DNA of 30,706 bases, from positions 1-30,706 of IMG/VR virus record IMGVR_UViG_3300015202_000035; one strand, 5' to 3'. Position numbers and translations under genes: made by a program. This document shows positions 14,798-22,828 of the stretch, one piece after another. Each line of letters starts with the position of its first letter. The first letter of the stretch is position 1. The DNA is from a virus. A model generated the notes under the pieces. That model ran no database searches. It was given only the letters and a program-made list of their open reading frames with translations, and was not told the origin of the DNA.

Positions 14798-16261
14798 GTG
14801 GCAGATTTCGGGCTATTCCAGACCGGTGCGGCGGGATACCCGCTCACGTCAAGCACGACGAACTCGCTACTGCGAGACGCCGATCCGGCGCTCTTCTACG
14901 TGCTCGATTATTTCCAGTCCGTGCTGACCACCTATGTGCAGCCTCGGCTGCTCGCTGAGGTCGCGAGGACGCCCGTGATTGCCAATATCGCCGGCGTCGT
15001 CGCTCAGTTCCTGCCCCTCGACCCCGCCCCGTTTCTGCAAGAGCAACAGGTCCGCTTTCCGCTCCTCGCCGTCTACCGCGTGAAGGAAAAGTACACCGGC
15101 AAGTCTGTTACTTGGAACGACGACGTTTCCACGTGGAAGGTCGCCTACGTGCTGCCGCCGCTTACGGGCGCGCAACGCGAGCGCATCCTTCCCACACTTC
15201 GAGCGGTCGCCAAAACACTTCAAAACCGCATCGAAAATATGTTCGATCCATACTATGCCTCGGGCGTCTCGCCTTGGGCATTGGCCAACCTCGAAGCCAT
15301 CCAACTGATGGAGGGCGAGTATGGCGACTGGCAAGGCGCCGGCAACCTCAGCTTCCCGTCGTGGATAGGTACCCTCGAAGTCAAAGAGCGCGACATCGAA
15401 GCGGCCACTCAGTGGGCGAACTCGTTTACGGGCGCCGACGCGGAGATTGATCTCATCACGGCAAATCAGCCGCCCGTGCTCGACCTGTCCGACGTCAAGT
15501 CCGACTTCGTCGACCCGACCACCCTCGCCACTCTCGCGTCGTTCCATCGCGCGGACGCAGGTATCAGCGCCGGCACCGACGCAAGCAAGGTCGGCGGCTG
15601 GGCCGATCAGAGCGTCGGCGCAGTCTCGCTATCGCCCGGCGGCCCGAGCTCGCAGCCGTTCCTGATCAAAAACGCACTCACACTACCCAACGGCACCACC
15701 AAGCCCGCCGTGCGATTCGACGGCCTCGCCACCTACCTAAGCGGCACCGTCACGGCGCTCGCGAACGACGCAGGCAAGACCTACGTGGTCCTGTTCCGCC
15801 TCTGGGACACGGCACTTCGTTCGTCGATTCTGCTGCACACCGCCAACACCGCGAACACGACGCTCTCACTCGAGGCCAACACGCTATCGAGCGCGGGCGG
15901 GCGGCTGGGATTCTTCGCCACCGGCTCTAGCTTCGACGGTAACGCGCTTACAGATACCGGCTGGCACGTTGCTGTCATCCGCGTCTCGAGCACGACGGCG
16001 GGCGGCACGGTGAGCGCTACGACGACGCTGCAAATCGACGGCGGCAAACAAGTCCTCACAACGGTCAGCGGCGCGGGCACATGGCTCTCCATGGCGACGG
16101 CCAATCTGCTCGCCGTCGGCGGGCTGCCCTCGAACATCGCAGCGACTGCCGCGCACTGCGACGTGGGCGTCGTCATGACGTTTAGCTCTTCGCTCACCGA
16201 CGCCGCTGCGGCGCTCGCCGTTAGCTACTGCCGCCAGTGGGCGGGCCTACCCATCACCTAG
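14798..16261 (+). CDS. tail-terminator-like protein fused to a LamG/concanavalin-type domain
   Basis: The 487-residue protein begins with GTG, four bases after the previous stop. Residues 1-225 look like a tail completion/terminator protein, including FPLLAVYRVKEKYTGKS and a WKVAYVLPPL strand that is typical of this group. From about 245 to 487 the sequence is that of a laminin-G/concanavalin-like beta-sandwich: FHRADAGI, GWADQS, KPAVRFDGLATYLSG, GWHVAVIRVSS and a final VMTFSSSLTD block. Such lectin-like domains bind sugars or proteins and are common on head and tail surfaces. Tail terminators are normally 130-250 residues, so the added domain is notable; it would project from the neck. The gene's end lies 23 bases from the stop of the inserted tnpB gene, which points the other way. 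Confidence 0.8.
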   Translation: MADFGLFQTGAAGYPLTSSTTNSLLRDADPALFYVLDYFQSVLTTYVQPRLLAEVARTPVIANIAGVVAQFLPLDPAPFLQEQQVRFPLLAVYRVKEKYTGKSVTWNDDVSTWKVAYVLPPLTGAQRERILPTLRAVAKTLQNRIENMFDPYYASGVSPWALANLEAIQLMEGEYGDWQGAGNLSFPSWIGTLEVKERDIEAATQWANSFTGADAEIDLITANQPPVLDLSDVKSDFVDPTTLATLASFHRADAGISAGTDASKVGGWADQSVGAVSLSPGGPSSQPFLIKNALTLPNGTTKPAVRFDGLATYLSGTVTALANDAGKTYVVLFRLWDTALRSSILLHTANTANTTLSLEANTLSSAGGRLGFFATGSSFDGNALTDTGWHVAVIRVSSTTAGGTVSATTTLQIDGGKQVLTTVSGAGTWLSMATANLLAVGGLPSNIAATAAHCDVGVVMTFSSSLTDAAAALAVSYCRQWAGLPIT

Positions 16262-16269
16262 GGAAACAT

Positions 16270-16420
16270 GTAATCAACCCCGCCCTAAAGGGCGGAGCTT
16301 TGCAGATCAGATCCATGGCTCACAACCACTTCAACCCTGTCCGCGTTTGGCCTGATTACGATGGCCCTGCTAGCAATTATGCTAGCAGCGTTGGCGTCGG
16401 CGTCCGCGCTGTGTCCACAC
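16270..16420 (-). ncRNA. predicted omega RNA (TnpB guide RNA scaffold), approximate limits
   Basis: In studied IS200/IS605 elements the TnpB guide RNA comes from the 3' end of tnpB and the right end, and the guide is the flanking sequence just past the element. By that rule, an RNA on the - strand would cover the last part of tnpB plus the right-end hairpin and continue into bases below about 16270, the end of the LamG fusion gene. The hairpin is seen; RNA limits and activity are inferred from the family. Confidence 0.4.
16280..16295 (-). repeat. right-end hairpin of the tnpB element
   Basis: CCGCCC and GGGCGG form a 6-bp stem around a 4-base loop. The tnpB stop codon, TAG at 16285-16287, overlaps the loop, so the gene runs right into the end of the element. 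Confidence 0.85.
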
Positions 16421-17427
16421 GCAAGGCAAGCGAAACGGTCGCGAGTCTTGCGGTTGGCCTTCTCGATGTGTCCGCAAACGCGGCATTCTCGAGAAGTATT
16501 TCGCGGGTCGACGAAACAGACTGGAACCCCAGCGCGCTTGGCCTTGTATCCGATCTTGCTTTGCAAGTCGGCGAAAGCCCAAGAGTGCAAGGAGCGTCGT
16601 TGCGACCGGGAAGCCCTTATCCGAGCGCGGATGCCATCGAGTTTTTCGAGAGCGATACCGCGTCCGGTGCGTTCGGCAGCAACAACAATCTGTTTGGAAA
16701 TAACGTGATTCACATGCGAAGCGAAACGGGTCTCTTTGCGGCTGCGCTTCTTGAGCAAGCGTTTGGCGCTTTTGGTTCCCTTGGCCTGGAGCTTCTTGCG
16801 AAGCCGAAAGGCTCTGCCTCGCAAAGCGTTAAGGTGCGTTCCGCTGAAGTTCTGCCCGTCACTGGTTGTGGCGATGTTCACGATACCGACATCAACCCCG
16901 AGCCAGTCAAGAACCTTGCGCTCCTCTGTGTCAGGCACATCGACGGTGACGAAAAGGTAGAACTTGCGATCGCGCAAGACGAGGTCGGTCTCGCCGCGGT
17001 CGTACTTGAGGAGCGCTCGCTGATGGTCGCCACAGACAAATGGGATGCGCTGGCGGCCGGCAACGGTCCAGATGTTGGCAGACTCGTCCCGCCACGACAG
17101 GATACGAGCGTCGTACGAGATGGCCCCGAGCGGGCGAAACGTGCGGCGAGTAAGCCTGTCGAGCTTGTAGGAGTCGGCGACCTTGGCGATGCAGCGCACG
17201 ATGACTTGCGAGGACAGGTCAGCGAACTCGGCGCGAGTGTCGTGGTAGGCGAGCTTGTGAAGAGCGAACTGCCGAAAGGTTTTCTCCTCCCAAGCGCGAT
17301 CCGAAATCCAGTTACACGCAGCGTTCGCACGGCGAAGCGTGGCGGTCAGCGCGGCGGCTTGTTCAGGCGTCGGCTTGAGCTGGATCTGAACGACAAGCTT
17401 CACAACCCGAAAGGTAACATCTTCCAT
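16285..17427 (-). CDS. tnpB: TnpB, RNA-guided DNA endonuclease
   Basis: The 380-residue protein belongs to the TnpB family, ancestors of Cas12 nucleases, which use a guide RNA from the element's right end to cut DNA next to a short motif and thereby help keep the element at its site. The RuvC-like active site looks complete: Asp179 (LGVDVGIVN), Glu261 (IALEKLDGIR) and Asp344 in the DADANAA block. A zinc finger with Cys315, Cys318, Cys334 and Cys337 lies between the second and third motifs, and the N-terminus begins with the usual VKLVVQIQLKPTPEQ strand. Start is uncertain: ATG at 17427 is used, but GTG at 17403 fits the usual family N-terminus; the same frame is open further upstream through the left-end hairpin. 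The gene is antisense to the surrounding operon. A long + strand open frame covering this region is its shadow. Confidence 0.95.
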   Translation of the reverse strand: MEDVTFRVVKLVVQIQLKPTPEQAAALTATLRRANAACNWISDRAWEEKTFRQFALHKLAYHDTRAEFADLSSQVIVRCIAKVADSYKLDRLTRRTFRPLGAISYDARILSWRDESANIWTVAGRQRIPFVCGDHQRALLKYDRGETDLVLRDRKFYLFVTVDVPDTEERKVLDWLGVDVGIVNIATTSDGQNFSGTHLNALRGRAFRLRKKLQAKGTKSAKRLLKKRSRKETRFASHVNHVISKQIVVAAERTGRGIALEKLDGIRARIRASRSQRRSLHSWAFADLQSKIGYKAKRAGVPVCFVDPRNTSRECRVCGHIEKANRKTRDRFACLACGHSADADANAASIIASRAIVIRPNADRVEVVVSHGSDLQSSAL

Positions 17428-17462
17428 GCTTGAAGCAAACCGACCCGGAGCAAGGCTCCTCA

Positions 17463-17478
17463 CCGGCCTAAAGGCCGG
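17463..17478 (-). repeat. left-end hairpin of the tnpB element
   Basis: CCGGCC and GGCCGG form a 6-bp stem with the same 4-base loop as the right-end hairpin. It lies 36 bases upstream of the tnpB ATG. The ribosome-binding site of the next phage gene (AGGAGA, 17491-17496) begins a few bases outside it, so insertion kept that gene's start signal. Confidence 0.8.
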
Positions 17479-17502
17479 GGTTTCAGACCCAGGAGAAATT
17501 CG

Positions 17503-17808
17503 ATGAAACTCAAAGTTCTTGCACGCGGTACTGCATCGGTTCCGCATCTCGAAGCTATGGACGCGGGCGTGCGTCGATTCGTCGGCCGCCGCCTCGATAT
17601 GGCCGTGGGCGTCGACGGCGGATTTGTTCCGCTCGATGTGCCCGAGGAAGTGGCCGACCGAGCCGAGTACCGACAGCACATCAAAGAGTGCGACCTATGG
17701 GCCGCCGACGAAGCGACGGCTGCCGTGTGCAACGTGAAGTTCGATCCGCATTTCGGCGAAGCGCACAAGCCCGAAGCGCACGAAGACTCTGCCACCCACG
17801 ACCACTGA
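17503..17808 (+). CDS. small protein preceding the tail sheath gene
   Basis: A 101-residue protein with MKLKVLARGTASVP at the start and an acidic His-rich tail (last 20 residues). In Mu-like phages a small protein (gp38, DUF2635) occupies this place before the sheath and also starts with MKxK and a mention of a 'VP' strand and a later W; this one shares that general layout but the match is weak. An AGGAGA ribosome-binding site precedes the ATG. Because the tnpB element lies directly upstream, its transcription from the upstream genes must cross the element. Confidence 0.72.
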   Translation: MKLKVLARGTASVPHLEAMDAGVRRFVGRRLDMAVGVDGGFVPLDVPEEVADRAEYRQHIKECDLWAADEATAAVCNVKFDPHFGEAHKPEAHEDSATHDH

Positions 17809-17864
17809 ACTTACCACCCCCAAACACTTAGCTTTGCTGCGGGCAACCGCGGCCATGGAGACCT

Positions 17865-19448
17865 ATGCCCGCATCAATCGCCCTCACCGGGCTAGCCGCG
17901 TCTGACGCCGTACCCGGCAACTATGTCGAGATCAACTTCGCCCAAGGCGCCGCGTCTTTGGGCACGGCAATCTACGCGATTCTGTTGCTCGGCAATCGGA
18001 CTGCCGCCGCCAGCGCAACGCCTGACGTAGTCGTCTATGGCCCCGGCGCGAACTCGCCGCTGCCACTCGCCACGACCTCGGACATGATCGCGCTTGGCGG
18101 GCAGGGAGGCGAAGTGCATCGCATGTGGCGACGCGTCACCAACATCAACACCGCCACGCCCGTCTATGCGTGCTTCGTCACCGAGTCTGTCGGCGCGGCT
18201 GCGATACTCGCCGTTACGTTTGTCGCTACCGCCGGAGCCAACGCCACCGCGCGTTGCTACATCGGCGACGAGTTCGTCGACACCGCAATCACCAACGGCG
18301 ACCTCATCGGCGCCATCGCCACCAACGTAGCCGCGAGCATCAACGGCAAGCTGGACTGGGCCGTCACTGCAGCCGCGACGCTCGGCGTAGTCACCGTCAC
18401 GTCGAAGCAAAAAGGCCTCCGCGGCAACTGGCTCCGCGGCTCGTGCGTGATCCTCGGTAGCAGCCTCGTCGCCACCACCGTCACGCCCATCGCGCAATCG
18501 TTCTTCACGGGCGGCACAACGGCAGACTCGAACGTTGCGGCCCTCGCGACCATCCTTCCCAGCCGATACTATTATATCGTCAGCGCCGCCGAAGACGCGA
18601 CGCAGCTCGGCGCGGTAGCCTCGCAGGTCAACACGCAAGCACTGCCCACGTCGGGCATTCGTCAGCGGGCCATCGGCGCAAGCATCGACACCAGCGGCAG
18701 CGCCACCACCATCGCCACCGGCATCAACAACGCGCGGTGTGAAATCACGTGGATGCAAAACGCCGACTGGACGCCGAGTGAGCTCGCCGCCAACGCCGCG
18801 GCCATCTACGCCCTCGGCGAAGCGTCGACGACCATCCGAGTCAACTACGACGGCTACGGCAACGACCCGCAGTCCCAGGCGACGTGGAAGGTCCCCTATC
18901 CCCGCAGCGGCACCGCGCCCACGCGCTCCACGATCAAAGCCGCACTCAACAACGGCCTGTCCCCCATCGCCATCAACGCGAACGGCTCGACGTACCTCGT
19001 CAGCCGCATCACGACGCGCTCGCTTTCCGGCTCGAACAACGATTACCGGATCCGAGACTCGCACAAAGTCAGCGTCTGCGACTTCTACGCGGACGCCCTC
19101 ATGAACAAGTTCGCGTTGCAATTCAGCGGCAAAAAGATTGCGCCCGACCCCGTGCCCGGTCAGCGCATCCCCGGCTCTGACGTTGTGACTCCCCGAATCC
19201 TCAAAGCGGCAGTCAACAAGCTCACGAGCGACTACGGCGACAAGTTCCTACTGCAGAACCCCGAGGCGATCCAAGCGAACACGCTGGTCATCATCGAGGC
19301 AAGCCCGACGACTCGCATGAGTTGCAAAATCCCGCTGCAAACGGTCGACCTGCTCCATCAAACCGCGACCAGCATCGACCAGGTGGCTGCGGTGTTGCTC
19401 GCAATCGGAGCCGCGTTCGCGGCCTTCGGGCATCACTTCTTCCTGTAA
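17865..19448 (+). CDS. contractile tail sheath protein (Mu L-like)
   Basis: The 527-residue protein forms the contractile outer sheath of the tail. The opening VPGNYVEINFAQG and AILLLGNR segments match the N-terminus of Mu-type sheath proteins, and the middle has the expected variable domain rich in Ala, Thr and Val. Towards the end, LVSRITTRS with YRIRDSHKVSVCDFYADAL (about residues 377-412, shown in parts) is the conserved C-terminal sheath region. A GGAG ribosome-binding site lies just before the ATG. The presence of this gene with the tube and wedge genes shows a myovirus-type tail. Confidence 0.93.
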   Translation: MPASIALTGLAASDAVPGNYVEINFAQGAASLGTAIYAILLLGNRTAAASATPDVVVYGPGANSPLPLATTSDMIALGGQGGEVHRMWRRVTNINTATPVYACFVTESVGAAAILAVTFVATAGANATARCYIGDEFVDTAITNGDLIGAIATNVAASINGKLDWAVTAAATLGVVTVTSKQKGLRGNWLRGSCVILGSSLVATTVTPIAQSFFTGGTTADSNVAALATILPSRYYYIVSAAEDATQLGAVASQVNTQALPTSGIRQRAIGASIDTSGSATTIATGINNARCEITWMQNADWTPSELAANAAAIYALGEASTTIRVNYDGYGNDPQSQATWKVPYPRSGTAPTRSTIKAALNNGLSPIAINANGSTYLVSRITTRSLSGSNNDYRIRDSHKVSVCDFYADALMNKFALQFSGKKIAPDPVPGQRIPGSDVVTPRILKAAVNKLTSDYGDKFLLQNPEAIQANTLVIIEASPTTRMSCKIPLQTVDLLHQTATSIDQVAAVLLAIGAAFAAFGHHFFL

Positions 19449-19498
19449 CCAGGCCGCGCACCAACCCACCCCCTCTTACAAACTTATCCCTTCCCATT

Positions 19499-19538
19499 GG
19501 CCGTCGCTGCGCTCCCCGCATCGGCGGCCTTTTTCTTT
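19499..19538 (+). terminator. intrinsic terminator between sheath and tube genes
   Basis: GGCCGTCG (19499-19506) pairs with CGGCGGCC (19522-19529) in an 8-bp stem with one G-U pair and a 15-base loop, followed by TTTTTCTTT. The tube ATG is only ten bases later, so partial read-through, or transcript end formation, would set the sheath to tube ratio. Confidence 0.87.
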
Positions 19539-19547
19539 AGGTGAATT

Positions 19548-19931
19548 ATGGCACTCCAACTCTACTCAATTGCCGTCGTCCTCGTGAACGGCTCGCTCCT
19601 CTCTGAAGAGGTCAGCGTCAAGGTCGGCCGCGACGCGCGTGCGCAGGAAGTGGCCACCGTGGTCAAGGGATTCGCAGGCCTGTCGCCCGGTGCCGCGTTC
19701 ACCACGATCGACTGCGAGAACGGCGTGCCCGCGTCTGATTTCGAGCTCAACCCCGGCAAGTTCTTCGCCGTCGGCGGCGGCACGTTGCAAGTCGTCGAGC
19801 TCACGGTGTTTGCCGCTAACCGAACGCTGACGGTGAAGGGCTTTATCACCAAGGACAACTTCGGTCACGCCGTCAACTCGGAAGCGAAGATTTCGTTCTC
19901 ATTTGTTGGCGAGCCAGGCGACTGGAAATAG
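19548..19931 (+). CDS. tail tube protein
   Basis: The 127-residue protein follows the sheath gene, as in all contractile phages, and has the size and beta-rich pattern of tube proteins whose stacked hexamers form the inner tail channel. The sequence has several beta strands around a loop (GVPASDFELNPGKFFAVGGG) and ends with VGEPGDWK. Its place, length and copy-number-type signals support the call; no single residue motif is diagnostic. Confidence 0.85.
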   Translation: MALQLYSIAVVLVNGSLLSEEVSVKVGRDARAQEVATVVKGFAGLSPGAAFTTIDCENGVPASDFELNPGKFFAVGGGTLQVVELTVFAANRTLTVKGFITKDNFGHAVNSEAKISFSFVGEPGDWK

Positions 19932-20013
19932 GCGACGAATTAGAAGTAGTGGGTGCGGCCGCAAACATCGGGCGATCATCGGCGAGCGCCGAACGCTTCT
20001 CTGCATTCTGCAC

Positions 20014-20030
20014 AACTCTTAGGGAGAGTT
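20014..20030 (+). promoter_or_regulatory. small hairpin over the ribosome-binding site of the next gene
   Basis: AACTCT (20014-20019) and AGAGTT (20025-20030) form a 6-bp stem with loop TAGGG. The ribosome-binding site AGGGAGAG is partly in this loop and stem, seven bases before the ATG at 20037. The stem is A/T-rich and probably weak. Confidence 0.4.
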
Positions 20031-20036
20031 CTCATC

Positions 20037-20636
20037 ATGTCGATCGACTACTGGGCTAAACTCATTGCACTACCCCGTCCGCACCGCGTCGTTGAATTCC
20101 CGCGCAAGCTGGGCAACGAGGCGCCTGTTGAGCTTGCCATGTGGGTGCTCTCGCAAGAAGAGCAAATGGCGTGTTCAGCATCGGCCGACGCGGTAGCCAA
20201 GAAGCTACTCAAAGAAACGCCCAAGTCAGACGAGCGCTCGCGCGGCTACGAGGACATTTATCAAAACGCGGCCGCCGTCGAAGTGCTCTTCCGCGTGTGC
20301 CGGAAAAAAGACAATCTCGAGCAGCCGTTCTTTCCGTCGCCGGACATGATTCGCCGCCACCTCACGACGGACGAAATCGCGCTGCTGTTCACGAACTACC
20401 TATCGCTGCAAGCGGAACTAGGCCCCATCGTCGCCAGGATGGAGAAGGGCGAGATGGACGACCTCATCGCGCAGTTGGTGGCGAGTGGCTCGCGATTCCC
20501 TTTAGATTCGCTATCGCCGGAGACACTGAAAAACCTGGCGATTTCTATGGTGTCGCACCTGCACGCTTACTCGACGGGCATCTACTCGCCTGGTACGCCG
20601 CTCGTAAGCACGCCGCCGATACCCGAGAATAGCTAG
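20037..20636 (+). CDS. tail assembly chaperone candidate
   Basis: The 199-residue protein lies between tube and tape-measure genes, the standard place of tail assembly chaperones, which coat the tape measure during tail growth. It is helical and charged in the middle (LRTTDEIALLFTNYLSLQ-like region near 118-135). ATG at 20037 is chosen over an earlier in-frame start because AGGGAGAG precedes it at good spacing. Many phages make a longer second product from this region by a ribosomal frameshift; no clear slippery sequence followed by an extending frame was found here. Confidence 0.78.
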   Translation: MSIDYWAKLIALPRPHRVVEFPRKLGNEAPVELAMWVLSQEEQMACSASADAVAKKLLKETPKSDERSRGYEDIYQNAAAVEVLFRVCRKKDNLEQPFFPSPDMIRRHLTTDEIALLFTNYLSLQAELGPIVARMEKGEMDDLIAQLVASGSRFPLDSLSPETLKNLAISMVSHLHAYSTGIYSPGTPLVSTPPIPENS

Positions 20637-20644
20637 GCCGTCCC

Positions 20645-22822
20645 GTGGCAGCCGCGATTCAAGTCGACTTCCGCATTGGCGGGCTCGCCGAAGTTGACAA
20701 GGCGTTTCGCTCTGTTGAGCAGAGCGTCGCACGTCTAGAGCAGTCGTCGGGTCGGCGTGCGCGGGTTATGGTGACCGATGCGCAGAAGACGGCAGACGCC
20801 GAAGTCAAAGCCGAAGCGCGCGCTGCTGTAGACCGAATCAAGGAGCGCACGAAGGCCGAGCGCGAGACGGATTCGCTGCGAGCGAAGTCGACCAAGTCGG
20901 CGCTCAAGGCTCTCGACGACGAGCTCAAGGCCTACGAAAAAGTCGAGAAGGCGAAGATCACCCAGACGCAGCAGTGGGCGCGTCAGCGGGAGATCATCCA
21001 AACGAACTCGGCCAAGTTGGCCTGGAAGCTAGCCGAGGAAGAAGTCAAAGCGGCCGAGATGTCGGCGCGCAAATCGAGCGACGCTCGCGAGCGTTGGGCG
21101 CGCGGCATTGGCAGCACTGCAGGCAACTCGCTACGAAGCATCGGCTCTACGGCCACCATGTTGGGCGGCAGCCTGATGGCGCTGGGCGGCGGGTTTGGCA
21201 TCGCCGACATCGTACAAAAGAAGTTCGCCGCAGAGCGCTCGGCGGCTCTACTCGTCAACGCCGTAACTTCGGGCGGGCAAATCCCGCAGGGCGCGAACGT
21301 GAACGCCATCATGGCCCGCGCCGGGTCAATCTCAATGGCTACCGGCATGGACAAGTCCGACATCGTTGGCGGCGCACTGGCGTACTCGCGCAGCGCACGC
21401 GGCGGCGACTTCAACGGCGCCATGAACAACATGGCCTTCTTTGCCAAGATGAGCAAAGTGACCGGCGCGAGCATCAACGATATCGCGAGCAGTGCGGGTA
21501 TTCTGCAATCGCAGAACGCTGCCTTAGGCAAAGACCCCGAGAAGATGCGGCAGATGCTGCTCAACTCCTACGCGCAAACCAAGAGCGGATCGGTCTCCAT
21601 GACCGATGCCGCCAAGCAGTTCGGCACGTTGGGCAGCACACGCGGCTTCTATTCTGGCGACGAGGGCAAAACGCAGATGACCCTTATGGGTCTAGGCCAG
21701 ATTGCGGCGTCGGGCGGACAGAGCGGCGACATCGGGACGTATATCAAAGACCTGTCGATTGAAGCGGGCTCCAAGCGCCGGGCTAAGGGTGACTTCGTTG
21801 GACTTGAGGCGATGGGCGTCAAGTACAACAAAAATGGTCAGATGGATTCGCCCGAGCAGATGATCGGCGCGGTACTCAAGTCCACGGGCGGAGACCAGAG
21901 CAAGATCCAACAAATCTTCGGCAACCGCGGATCCGTTCTGTTCGGCGAACTCGGCAAGTCGTTCCGCGATGCGGGCGGCGGCGATGCGGGTGTATCGGCA
22001 GTCCAAAGCCAAATCAAGGGCGTGACTCAATCGTCGATGAATTCGCAAGAACTTACCCAACAGTTCGAGCAGTCGATGGGCAACAGCGCGGAGCGGTTCG
22101 CGCGCGCCACGCAGACGATTAGCAACATGATCGAAGGGAAGCTCACGCCCTACCTCGAGGCGTTCGCGAACAAGCTGCCCGAGTTGATGCCGAAGATTGA
22201 AGCGGTGATTGATGCGTTTGGCGGTCTGGCCTCCGCGTTTATGGATCATCCCATCGCGGGTATCGGCGCGATCATTGTCGCCAAAGTCGGCGCGGACATC
22301 GCAGCCGCGCAGGTCGGCGAAGCGATCAAGTCAATCATCGCCAAGTCTCTAGGCGGTGGCGGAGCGGCCGGCGCCGGTGCAGGCGGAGGCGTAGGCGGGG
22401 CGCTTGTCGGGTTGGCTGCTGTCGGCATCACCGCTGCAGCCGTCGTCAAGTCGGTTGGCGACTTGAAGGACGATCAATCGGCCGGATCCAATCTCGCCAA
22501 AGACGTGCGCAGCGGGAAGGTCAGCGCAACCGACGCCCAGAAGATGCTCGACTCTGCAAAGTCCGGTGGCTTTGGCGACGTGTTGCCGGGTGTCGCTCGA
22601 ACGCTGGGCGTCGGCGGCGCTATCGACGCGGTTGCAGGCACCAACGTCGACAAGCGCGGCGCCGAGGCCAACCAGAAGCTCAGTTTGACGCGCAACCAAA
22701 AAGAGATCGAAGACGCAATCGCCGAATCCGTCAAGCGCGGCGTCGCGCGCGGCATGGATGCGAGCAACGCAGCCAACCGCAAAGGCCCACTCTCGTCTCC
22801 AGGTCGCGACGGCGCGCCGTAA
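20645..22822 (+). CDS. tape measure protein
   Basis: A 725-residue protein that sets tail length. Residues 20-160 are long charged helices (coiled coil), a Gly/Ser-rich part follows with the TMP-like block ANVNAIMARAGSISMATGMD, and residues 530-615 contain hydrophobic, Gly/Ala-rich segments, as usual for tape measure proteins that contact the host membrane. GTG at 20645 follows the previous stop by eight bases. At about 0.15 nm per residue the tail would be roughly 100 nm, a general rule rather than a measurement. Confidence 0.93.
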   Translation: MAAAIQVDFRIGGLAEVDKAFRSVEQSVARLEQSSGRRARVMVTDAQKTADAEVKAEARAAVDRIKERTKAERETDSLRAKSTKSALKALDDELKAYEKVEKAKITQTQQWARQREIIQTNSAKLAWKLAEEEVKAAEMSARKSSDARERWARGIGSTAGNSLRSIGSTATMLGGSLMALGGGFGIADIVQKKFAAERSAALLVNAVTSGGQIPQGANVNAIMARAGSISMATGMDKSDIVGGALAYSRSARGGDFNGAMNNMAFFAKMSKVTGASINDIASSAGILQSQNAALGKDPEKMRQMLLNSYAQTKSGSVSMTDAAKQFGTLGSTRGFYSGDEGKTQMTLMGLGQIAASGGQSGDIGTYIKDLSIEAGSKRRAKGDFVGLEAMGVKYNKNGQMDSPEQMIGAVLKSTGGDQSKIQQIFGNRGSVLFGELGKSFRDAGGGDAGVSAVQSQIKGVTQSSMNSQELTQQFEQSMGNSAERFARATQTISNMIEGKLTPYLEAFANKLPELMPKIEAVIDAFGGLASAFMDHPIAGIGAIIVAKVGADIAAAQVGEAIKSIIAKSLGGGGAAGAGAGGGVGGALVGLAAVGITAAAVVKSVGDLKDDQSAGSNLAKDVRSGKVSATDAQKMLDSAKSGGFGDVLPGVARTLGVGGAIDAVAGTNVDKRGAEANQKLSLTRNQKEIEDAIAESVKRGVARGMDASNAANRKGPLSSPGRDGAP

Positions 22823-22828
22823 GGACCC

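Larger units (their letters stand above)
16265..17490 (-). mobile_element. IS200/IS605-type element carrying only tnpB (IS1341 group)
   Basis: A single - strand tnpB gene is bracketed by two short hairpins with the same TTTA loop (read on the - strand): CCGGCC/GGCCGG at the upstream (left) end and CCGCCC/GGGCGG at the downstream (right) end. Subterminal hairpins with no terminal inverted repeats and no obvious target duplication are typical of IS200/IS605 elements. No TnpA (Y1 transposase) gene is present, so movement would need one supplied in trans. The element fills the gap between two structural genes and interrupts none. Exact ends are not resolved; limits given are approximate. Confidence 0.85.

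Noticed and set aside
16237-17433. Long + strand open frame (398 codons) across the tnpB region
   Set aside because: It is the antisense shadow of tnpB in high-GC DNA; the - strand frame has all TnpB motifs, and the + strand frame has no ribosome-binding site or recognisable domain and overlaps the end of the previous gene.
17892-19121. Long - strand open frame opposite the sheath gene
   Set aside because: Its Arg/Asp/Gly/Val-biased composition is that of a shadow; the + strand protein is a recognised sheath.
19953-20036. Longer N-terminus for the tail chaperone gene
   Set aside because: The added 28 residues have no ribosome-binding site upstream, while the ATG at 20037 has AGGGAGAG at good spacing.
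20141-20632. Second frame inside the tail chaperone gene as a frameshift product
   Set aside because: It lies wholly inside the first frame in a shadow-like composition, and no slippery heptamer leading into an extension was found.
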